Below are positions 50,501 to 58,555 of a stretch of DNA of 64,000 nucleotides, piece by piece (position 1 is the stretch's first letter; every line of letters starts with the position of its first letter). Source of the stretch: Pseudisothecium myosuroides (lineage: Eukaryota; Streptophyta; Bryopsida; Hypnales; Lembophyllaceae); assembly GCA_951799445.1 (NCBI GenBank), contig OX637292.1:20463296-20527295 (forward strand), read 5' to 3'. The notes under the pieces were generated by a model, which was given only the letters and a program-made list of their open reading frames with translations, made no database searches and was not told the origin of the DNA. The translations under genes and the position numbers were made by a program.

Positions 50501-52914
50501 GGGAGGAGGAAGGCCCGAACAATCCAGCACGCGATGGATATATTCCCCTCCCCATGCTCTTCATTGGGGGATCACGCTTCCGAGATTCGGTTGCATTGGC
50601 GTCGTTATCGTCATCGTCATCGTGGTACTTTCATACGGTCTATTACCAGCCATCTCCGCGGGGAGGCTTCAGGAGAGAAGAGATCGAGCCCAAGCCACTC
50701 GTCACACTCTCTCTCACCTTCCCCAAGCCAGATGACGGAGCGGAGGTATTTGGAGTCTTTAAGAGGATCACCGGGATCAACAAGCAGCTCGACTGGTATC
50801 AAGTGGATGTGGACGGGGAGGTCGACTGGAACGGAGGAATGTGTGGAGTGGGACATGGACTCCTAGAACGCTTGATGAAGCCCACGCTCAAGTCCAAGGA
50901 CGCTATCGTCATCAACGTCTGGGGAGGTGGAAACGTTACAGAGATCGCTCTGGTAAGATTTCTGGAACTCCATTTTCTTTGACTCTCACTCTGTCGGCTG
51001 CCAGCCGATACATCAAGCTACTAACTCCAAGTCATTGTTCACGTAGAGGAATGGCCGCTCTGTGCTGGAGTTCGTTCTAGAGGAGGAAGGACTGGCAAAA
51101 GCGAACGAGCGAGTCAAGGGAATGAACCTGGTCTGTGCCGCATATGTGGTACCCCCCACACGGCCGCTCATGATACGCGACACCGAGGAAGGTGGAGAGT
51201 CAGACGTCGAAATTGTGGGACCCAATCCACCGGAAGGACGTCCCTCAACTTCAAGGGCAAATCGGACGCCGTCGACGGAACGACAGCCGGAGACGCAACT
51301 GCCGCAAAGGAGAATGATGGGGACACCGGATTCCGCGGTTCATTATGGAACCTCATCCCCTCGGACTCCAACTGCAGCTAACAGGTTGGCAACAGATCCT
51401 CATGGCGGACCATCAACCGCAGCGGACGCAATGGTGGTGGATTTACATGCCATCCCCCAGTCCGAGGAAATTGTCAGGGACGGAACAGCACCTGTGGACG
51501 TTCTCGCGGCGGACCGAACACCGCAATCCGGGGAAATGCTCATCGCGATGGGGAGGCCTGCCACAGCGCAGGATGTCGCTATCGGCGGCCAGCCGATACA
51601 AGGAACCAACTCACAGGGTGAGCCGCGACGCGGAAGGAGCAAAGCAACTGGAGGTGGAAAAACTTCAAAGGCAGTGGACTCGCGGCTCTCGGGACCCTCC
51701 AAGGAAAAACGGGTAAGGGATACTGGAGACGCAGAAGGGGGAGCCGAATCAAATGTCGGGCAGGAGATGGACTTCCCGAACGAACAGATGTCGCCCAGTC
51801 CAGCATCTAAGCGGACGCGAGTTAGAGGTTCGTAGGCGATAGACATGCTGGGGCCAAGGGGGGGTATCACTACACTAGGTCTTGTAATGTTAGTTCTGCA
51901 TGGCACGGACTTGTTGCTCCTAACTCGTCTATCGTAGCCTCTATCGATGCAGACTAGGATGTGGGTAGTATGTCGGCTGCCAGCCGATACATTCTAATGC
52001 TACTCTCATGTTGCTCTGGAAGTGCATCTCATGGTATGTGGATTTCATCTTGCATTGCAGATTATCACACTCATCATTCTGAGCCCTCTGAGGACAAAGT
52101 GTCCGAAGGCGGGGACGAATGTAACCAGCCGGATCTCGATACGAGAGAAATGGCAAAGGTCGTGGACACGCCAGCGGTGGCGTCTCACAAGTTGTTCTTG
52201 TTCCTAGAGGTCCAGGGAACACTGATGTATTATGAGCCGCTCATTCTCAAGGCGGCCACTATGCAGCAGAGGTCGACCGTTAGAGAGAGGCCAGGAATTA
52301 GGGAATTCTTGCAGTTTTGTATGAGGCAGGACATTGTCATTGTCTACTGGTCGTATTTGCCCTTGGCTCAACTCAATGCGCGGATGCATAATATGAGGTG
52401 GGCGGTGCCGGAGATCCCGGAAAATTACATTGCCTTCGGACAGCAAATGTGTGACGAGAGTGCGTATAGGGATCCAGCCACTCCTGGGAAACCCATCTAC
52501 CTAAAACGTCTCGCACGGATCATATCGTCCGTGCCGGATCTTAGGCAGAATGGAGCCTCCCTTACAAACTCATTGATCGTGGATCACGTGCCATACAGAA
52601 ACGTACTCAATGATCCATTCAATGCGGTTCATCCACCCGCTTGTACCCTATATTCGGAGAAACCCAAGAAAAATGCTAATCCACCGAAATTACCCTTTCT
52701 CCAGTCCACGATGATTCCGTTCATCGAGAACTTCCTGGCCTCGGGACTATCGGTCCCGGAATTCTGTCGGGCAAACGCTCGCATTGGGCTGCCGCGGTGC
52801 ATGCCGGGGTCGCCCTTACACAAGCTCTATGTCCAGGTGACACCGGAGTGCCAGAAGGGATTTGAGGGGCCGAACACAGAGGTGGGAACTCTCGTCTTGG
52901 GAGGCACCAGCTGA
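47591..52914 (+). CDS. Gene B: ParB-like and FCP1-like HAD protein, six exons (two in-frame TAG)
   Basis: Exons are 47591-47619, 47996-48821, 48947-49426, 49630-50952, 51047-51827 and 52061-52914. Every junction is GT..AG with matching phase and the total is 4,293 bases (about 1,430 codons). Residues 1-285 are unrecognised, with a basic KPKRKGKDPNK nuclear-signal-like patch. Exon 3 contains HWYIIGGQHTVTACLELAK (~350-370), resembling the ParB/sulfiredoxin fold signature, with a following EVIPVW strand and a DTLVRVSNALN helix. Exon 5 is Pro/Ser/Arg-rich and probably disordered. Exon 6 resembles FCP1/NIF-type HAD phosphatases: LFLFLEVQGTLMYYEP (motif I), RPGIREFLQF and VYWSYLP (motif II), SLIVDHVPYRNVL (motif III/IV). 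The motif I aspartates are missing. TAG codons at 49,960-49,962 and 50,128-50,130 interrupt exon 4. It may instead be two genes, splitting before exon 6. Confidence 0.75.
47620..47995 (+). other. Intron 1 of gene B with six palindromes
   Basis: Donor GACAG|GTACC, acceptor TGTGCAG|T; Ser is split across the junction. It carries cores at 47639, 47716, 47793, 47848, 47902 and 47939, the densest cluster in the element and the place where central-base polarity switches. Confidence 0.75.
47656..47809 (+). repeat. 77-bp tandem duplication containing the palindrome
   Basis: Two units (starts 47,656 and 47,733) differ at only a few positions outside the palindrome. The palindrome centre is G in the first and C in the second. 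Confidence 0.9.
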
Positions 52915-53185
52915 GGACGACTGGTACTGACACACAAGGAGGCGCGAAATGTATCGGCGGCCAGCCGACATAGATGTAGATTGTTGTATATAGGCTCTGG
53001 ATGTTGGTGGACACTTATTTCTTTTGTATAGCATTTGTAATCATTATTTGGATTAATAATCACCTGTAATTAAGAAATTACAGGACACGTATCCGGATTC
53101 ATGAACGGGATACAGGCGCGCTATATGTCGGCTGCCAGCCGACACTGTAGTCCATTTATGTATATAGGCGGGCAACTGACATGGA

Positions 53186-53410
53186 GAATTCGGGCACGGA
53201 CACTATAAGCAAGTTCCTCTGGATGTTGCAGGCGCAGGCGCTGAATCGCCACTGCGCAGCCTCTGCTACACGTAATGAAGCGCTCTCGCAGACAGGTCTC
53301 GAACCTACGCGGGATCACGTCACTACGTGTAACAGAGGTTGTGCAGTGGAGGTACAACGCTTACGTCCAAACATTGGACGAACGTGCTTACAGGGTTGTG
53401 CAATCAACGG
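53186..53410 (+). repeat. Foldback hairpin 1 (arms about 80 bp)
   Basis: Left arm 53,200-53,278 (CTATAAGCAAGTTCC ... CTCTGCTACACGTAATG) pairs imperfectly with right arm 53,321-53,398 (CACTACGTGTAACAGAGG ... ACGTGCTTACAG). The loop contains CGCAGACAGGT. A homologous hairpin lies in the next unit. Confidence 0.75.
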
Positions 53411-53657
53411 AGACTCGGAGGAGGCAGTGGAGCACGAAACGTCTACGCGCGCACGGTGTCGGCTGCCAGCCGACATAGATGCACATGTAGGCATTTAGGA
53501 GGGATATATAGATGGACACCTTTTCTCTATCAGAGACATTTGTAACCATCATTTTGATGTAGAATCAACTGTAATAAAGGGAATTCAGGACGCACATCCG
53601 GATTCAAGACATGGATGTCAAGCGCGCTCGGACCGTTCGAATGCTTCCTTCTAAAGT

Positions 53658-53907
53658 TGAATCGTTCGGGCACGGATACTGTGAGCGAGTTCCCGGGGAG
53701 GATGCAGGCACAGGTGATGAATCTCCACGGAGCAATTTGTGCTATACATAATGAAAGGGTTCCGCAGACGGATGTACTACGCGGGATATTTTCGAAATCA
53801 GGTGGAATCCGGTCACTGTGTATAGCACAGATTGTTCGGTGGAGGTACACCGCCTGCGCCTCAAACAGCCAAAGGAACTTGCTTACAGGATTCGGTACGA
53901 AACGAGG
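53658..53907 (+). repeat. Foldback hairpin 2 (arms about 100 bp)
   Basis: Homologue of hairpin 1. TGTGCTATACATAATG on the left pairs with CACTGTGTATAGCACA on the right, and GCGAGTTCC with GGAACTTGC further out. Pairing is retained although the arms have changed relative to hairpin 1, suggesting either a selected structure or independent gene conversion. Confidence 0.75.
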
Positions 53908-54342
53908 ACTCGCGGAGGATGCTTTCGAACGCGTCGATAGCGTCAGACGGACGGACATGTCAACTTTTTATTCATATCATACGTCTGGAGTCAAGGAGTG
54001 CTGCTTGGGGTTCAGATTGATTTTCGGTTCACGCAAACATGTCGGCTGCCGGCCGACATCAGATGTGCATGCCTTGTGTGCTCTTCAATCCTGTCAACTA
54101 TTATTGGGGCGTCTCGTTACTGGTCTCATGTGGGATCTGACGGGTATAAAATACTCATTGTCGCAATGGGATTTCAAGTGGGACACGCAGGGGGGCTTCA
54201 AAAGGGTCAATGCAGGTAGGAAGGCCATGGTTGACGCACGGGATTCTCATACATGTCATAGAAATGGTAGCAGTTGTTTGGTGGGGGGAGGTATGCGGAA
54301 ATTACCTACGGGGATGGAGATGTTCTGGTACAGAACATCTGT

Positions 54343-54432
54343 GGTATCGGCTGACGACCGACATCTTTCGAATGGGTAGAAATGGATCGGAATCGCATTT
54401 CGAAGGATGTCGGCCGTCAGCCGATACCACAA
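54343..54432 (+). repeat. Inverted pair of palindromes with extended arms
   Basis: GGTATCGGCTGACGACCGAC at 54,343 and its near reverse complement ending 54,432 extend pairing through a TTCGAA block, forming a hairpin of roughly 34-bp arms around a short loop. The central bases are A and T, unlike the usual G/C. Confidence 0.8.
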
Positions 54433-54874
54433 TAGCAATGCTCACTTCACATGATTCACTGTCGTTATCTACTCTTGCTTCAATTCAACATGCATTGACC
54501 TCGTCGCGTTTCAGGATTATAGGAATTCCGAACGAGGGGCTAATGGAGTTCAGTTCAGTTATCGGCTGACAGCTGATACTTATTATACAGGCTACTTAGC
54601 TGATTTCTTTCATTCAATTGGCACGAACAAAAATACTGGATTGCCTAGCGAATATTCCCTCCACCCGGAAATGATTCTCTACAATTATAATGTTTTGGTC
54701 ACACTATTTCATTGAGGGAATTCTGGAACCATGCATTTGCTATGGTCATGTCACTCCATTTGCTAGGCGTGTTTTCTTCAAGTCTGCTGCGTTCAGTTAC
54801 GTTCAATGACATTGGAAGTCAGAATTCGGGATTCGGCTGTTTCGGCTGCCGGCCGAGTGATTTCTGGACTGTGG

Positions 54875-54903
54875 ATTTGTCCAGAATTAGTTAAATATGG
54901 GTT
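54875..54903 (-). repeat. Right terminal inverted repeat
   Basis: Reverse complement of the left terminus with a single mismatch (position 54,884 against 41,799). It is followed by CTAC. The nearest palindrome (54,842) is 18 bp inside. Confidence 0.87.
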
Positions 54904-54907
54904 CTAC

Positions 54908-56104
54908 ATGTTTTGTAAACAGTGACCTAGGTAAATAGTTTCAAATGCACTAATAAGATAAATGAGTGTATAGTAACTTGTTGGAGTGATGGACTTCTTC
55001 ATATCCATATATATGGAGGCTATAAATGAAACATCATTTGTTCATTCAAATTTATGTACATTCATCCAAATGTGGCAACATTATCCTTCTCTGACATTGT
55101 GGATGATTGTTGAAGGTTCCATCCATTAAAACTTGGAAACTGTTTGCAAAAAATTCAATATTCCTTTGAAAATTGTTACTACGCAAAAATCTGCAAAAAA
55201 CACAATCCTTATAAAATAAGATGTGGGTGATTGCATGAAACACTTGTACTATTTTCTGTCACACGTCTCGTGCTGATTAGTTTTTTGGCCATAATTCTTG
55301 GGTTTTGACTCCAAATGATTCAAAATTCATAGACAAGGTACTGATGACTACTATACACCTTGTCTATTTTTTTGGAATTTTTTAAAAATGTTTTACTATT
55401 TAATAATAGCCCCCGATATTATGTCACAAATGCCAATTTGGAGGTTTTTAGTACTATTTAGTACCCATAAAAACGAATTTGGAGCTGAAATTTGGTAGAG
55501 ATGGTCTTCTAGTAGACTTGTAGCTATTGTCCAAAGGAATTCTAAAAATACTTAATTGTGTGTGGTGTAGAAGTCCACAAATTGAGTCCCTTTCTACTAG
55601 CATTTTGAAGCATGTAAAAAATTATTTTGGTGGTTTTTTTGGTGAATGACCATCTCCATAGAGTTGCCACAAATGGCCAATTTTTATTTTTTTTATTTTT
55701 ATTTTTTCCTATTTTCTACTAATTAAAACATCAAAGTATGTATTTTCTTAAGATTTGGCACTTTTCTAGTTCTCCTACTTAGAGAATTTTTTTAATGAAT
55801 TTCCTTTGGTGGTTACCTTCATCTTAAAGGTGCATACATTGGCCATATTTTTTAATTTTTTTTAAAATTGATTTTCTAATTTTAAAGTACTCCAAAAAAA
55901 TTATAAGTACTATTGCAAAACGCAACAAATAGTACAGGTGTTTCGTGCAATCACCCATGTAAGTAATTAGGACTAGATTTTTGGACCATATGGCTTCGAA
56001 TTCAACAAAAAATCCAACCAAAATCTATTAATTAACTTGACAACTTTATATCACTTCTACATGTTTAGTTGCTACATATAGTAAGGATGATATACATCTA
56101 TACC
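54908..56104. other. AT-rich intergenic outside the element
   Basis: Composition drops abruptly to AT-rich at the right border. No gene or defined repeat seen. Confidence 0.5.
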
Positions 56105-57036
56105 TTAACCCCTAAAGGACCGTTTGTCCCCTCGAGGGACAATTTAAGTCCAGGCAGGTTCCTATGGTCTCAATTTTTAGTGATATTTTTTGGGATTTTT
56201 TGAGGATGTGTATTTTTGTGAGAGCTTTGTGAATATATAATTTTTATTTTAATTGGTGCCCGGGAAAAAAAGTTATGGCACAATAAGCAAAAATAGAGTT
56301 CGGCCAGCAGCACAAAAAAATCACAAAAAATCAAAATAATTTTTTTTCAATTTTTTTTTCAAAGATTATATTTTTGTCTACATGTGAAGCTTTGTTTCAT
56401 TCAATTTGGACTAATAATGAGAAAGTTATGGACAATCTTAGTTTTTTGGGCAATCTAAGCATCTTCTTGGCAAAATAACTTTTAGAATTCATTTTTGAAT
56501 GCAATTTTTAGAATTTAAAAAAAAAATTGTTGGAAAGGGTTAGATTTTCTTGCTAGAACAATCTTACTGTTGGGATTATTGTGATTCAATTCCATCTAAA
56601 AGTTATTAACAATTTAGTTTTTTTTATCAATCTTGAACCCACTTCTACTTATCAATTTTTTAATGAGTGAAAATTAAGTGTTTTTTTTCCTAATTTTTTT
56701 TTTGTAGATTCTCAACTCAACTAATTAACATAAATAAGTAGAAAATCAAAATCAGTAGTGCATAAAAATTGAACTAAAAAGATTCAAAGACAAAAAATCT
56801 AATTAAGCAAGGTGCTCAAAAACTTGTTTCTTTCACTTTAAATGCATATATCTTGCAATCTACACGGTCAAAGTTTCTGAAATTTCTTCCACGTATTCAT
56901 ATACTAGTCAAGTATAAGATCTGACGGTTGGATATGCAAAAAAAAACAATTTTTAAAGTTTTTTGTTCTTCACAATAGAAATGCCAGTTTTGAGTGTAGT
57001 TTGATGGAAAAAAAGCCTCGGTCCTTTAGGGGTTAA
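56105..57036 (+). mobile_element. TTAA-flanked non-autonomous transposon, family 1, copy c
   Basis: Bounded by TTAACCCCTAAAGGACCG and CGGTCCTTTAGGGGTTAA, a clean inverted repeat with TTAA at both ends. The 932-bp interior is colinear with 18,688-19,604. It is the best-preserved termini pair of the family here and has no coding capacity. Confidence 0.85.
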
Positions 57037-57065
57037 GACAGGTTGTTTGTTTTGTTTTGTTTTGT

Positions 57066-57410
57066 TTGTTTGTCATGTCGAGATCTCCCGAACCGTGCGT
57101 CCCCTGGAGGCGTGCTTGGTACCATCGGAAAGCCCTTGGGGAGGAGGGGTGCACGGGTTTGGTTTTGTGGCGTTTGGACCTACGGTGTGAAAGTTATGGA
57201 TTTTTGAGTTATTTTTGGATCTTAAATTATGCTAAATTATGTATCTTTTGAACCGTGAGTCAAATTATCACGTTCTTGGTACCATTGGAAAGCCTCGGTC
57301 AGGAGGGGTGGCCAAGAGGGGTGCCCAGGCTTTGTTTTGTGGTGTTTGGATCCACGATCCGAAAGTTATGGATTTTTTAGTTATTTTTGGTTTAAAAATT
57401 GACTTTTACT
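57066..57410 (+). repeat. Two-unit tandem repeat, about 175 bp
   Basis: Both units contain CCGAACCGTG-type starts, TTGGTACCATYGGAAAGCC, GGAGGGGTG and GAAAGTTATGGATTTTT in the same order. Confidence 0.8.
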
Positions 57411-57454
57411 TTTGTTTTGGTTGTGGCAACGGCATAGGGCTACACTAGTAAAAT

Positions 57455-57990
57455 AGTGAAATTAGGTTGCTCCATACTAATTTTTTGACATTTGACACTA
57501 TATAAATATTTATTGTTATTGCACAAGGATGCACTACTTATAAATTAGATTTTGTTGTAATTGGGACTTATGAACCTCCATGTGTATAAATGTAAATATA
57601 TGTAGAAGTATTTGTTCATGCCAACTGATCAATTGATTTTGATGGCTTGTAAAGTATGAAGTGACTTTCATGAAATAAAGCAATTTAATTGATAAGGCAA
57701 CCTACTATTACTATTTTGTGTAGAACATGTTTACATGAAATAGCGCAATTAGGTTGCCTTTCATTAATTTCTTGGCATTTGACAGTACATAAATATTTAC
57801 TATTATTGTACAAGAGTGCACTACTTTTGAATTAGGTATTGTTGTAATTGAAATTCATGAACCTCCATGCCCTACTTTTGAATTAGATATTATTATAATT
57901 GGGACTCATGAACCTCCATGTATACAAATGATAGAAATATTTGTTGATTTTGATGGCTTGTAAAGTAATTTCTTGGGGTAAGGCAACTTT
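57455..57990 (+). repeat. Direct repeat, about 280-bp period
   Basis: ATAGTGAAATTAGGTTGC (57,455) and ATAGCGCAATTAGGTTGC (57,739) introduce parallel blocks including TAAATATTTA and ATGAACCTCCATG. A partial third copy follows. Confidence 0.7.
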
Positions 57991-58223
57991 AATAGTTTCT
58001 AGTGCAGTTACTACATGTTCTACATTATCTTTCTGTTATATGGTTTAAAGGAGTTAGATATTCTTTTAGAAAATAGTTTTTAATACAAAAGAATTGATAA
58101 TTTAGGAGTAAAAATGAAATTAGGGAGTATTTGAAGGTTAGGGTTGTAATAATGAAAATCCATGGAAAATATTTGTTGTGTGTACTTCATAACATTTAGT
58201 AGCAGACATGGACACTCCTTTTT

Positions 58224-58366
58224 CACTAGTAGAAAACAGGCTATAAATGACTTGTCCACAATGACTGCAGCAGTCATTTTGCAGTTACTCTGTAGTCATT
58301 GTGGACAAAAAATGACTGCTGGAGTCATTGTGGACAAGTCATTTAAGACCCTATTTTCTACTAGTC
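58224..58366. mobile_element. CACTAGTAGAAAA MITE, copy 2
   Basis: The left end and first 45 bp nearly equal those of the 12,110 copy. The right end reads TTTTCTACTAGTC (final base changed) and TTT flanks both sides. It contains an extra TGGACAAGTCATT block compared with copy 1. Confidence 0.75.
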
Positions 58367-58379
58367 TTTGTTCTATAGG

Positions 58380-58501
58380 AGATGGTGTGGGATATTCCCC
58401 ATCCAACAGTCTTCATATACACTGCATTTCCTCTGCATCCTCCACCTGTCCACTTAGCTACTGATGGAGTACCGATGTGTGTGGAATATCCCACACCATC
58501 T
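58380..58501. mobile_element. Short inverted-repeat MITE remnant
   Basis: AGATGGTGTGGGATATTCCC on the left and GGAATATCCCACACCATCT on the right are inverted copies. Related to 14,203-14,330 through the CAACAG and GCCAAGGC blocks. Confidence 0.65.
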
Positions 58502-58555
58502 ACTTTAAGCCAAGGCGGCAATGCTTCCTACTGAATGTTATGATTCAGGTCTGAT

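Larger units (their letters stand above)
52954..54056 (+). repeat. About 500-bp tandem duplication in the right arm
   Basis: Unit 1 (from 52,954) and unit 2 (from 53,459) share in order: palindrome plus GACATAGATG, a TATA-G-GGACAC block, TTTGTAA-CATCAT, an ACAGGAC/CAGGACGC-CATCCGGATTCA block and a foldback segment. The units have diverged considerably. No ORF in the region carries a motif. Confidence 0.75.
42133..54856. repeat. Dispersed 15-bp palindrome family TCGGCTGSCAGCCGA (about 32 copies)
   Basis: Core starts: 42133, 42397, 42581, 42668, 44774, 44875, 46163, 46517, 46940, 47037, 47213, 47391, 47639, 47716, 47793, 47848, 47902, 47939, 48886, 49503, 49569, 50994, 51582, 51973, 52954, 53128, 53459, 54042, 54347, 54410, 54562, 54842. 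Arms often extend to TGT/TAT on the left and ACA/ATA on the right, making 19-21 bp hairpins. A few copies have one or two arm changes (42133, 47391, 47848). Spacing is irregular. Copies lie in introns, UTRs and flanks, with three in coding sequence. I saw none outside the element. Confidence 0.95.
41780..54903. mobile_element. 13.1-kb TIR element with divergent transposase-like and ParB/HAD-like genes
   Basis: Terminal inverted repeats of 29 bp (41,780-41,808 and 54,875-54,903) match at 28 positions. The tetranucleotide CTAC stands immediately outside both ends (41,776-41,779 and 54,904-54,907), as expected for a target-site duplication. Inside are two divergent multi-exon genes transcribed outward from a centre near 47.2 kb and about 32 copies of a palindrome absent elsewhere in the window. 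Coding GC is clearly higher than that of the surrounding AT-rich DNA. The 4-bp duplication (5 bp, CTACA, if one terminal base is shared) excludes typical hAT and MULE and suggests another cut-and-paste superfamily. I cannot assign it to a named one. Confidence 0.88.

Noticed and set aside
44103..51835. Alternative genetic code with TAG as sense
   Set aside because: Gene A itself ends at TAG, BTF3 in the same window also terminates at TAG, and only three such codons occur.
42133..54856. CRISPR array
   Set aside because: Repeats are palindromic, irregularly spaced (from about 37 bp to more than 2 kb), scattered through introns and exons, and there is no cas gene.
41780..54903. Bacterial contamination or horizontal insert because of the ParB-like motif
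   Set aside because: Both genes have phase-consistent spliceosomal introns and the segment is bounded by TIRs and a target duplication within plant DNA.
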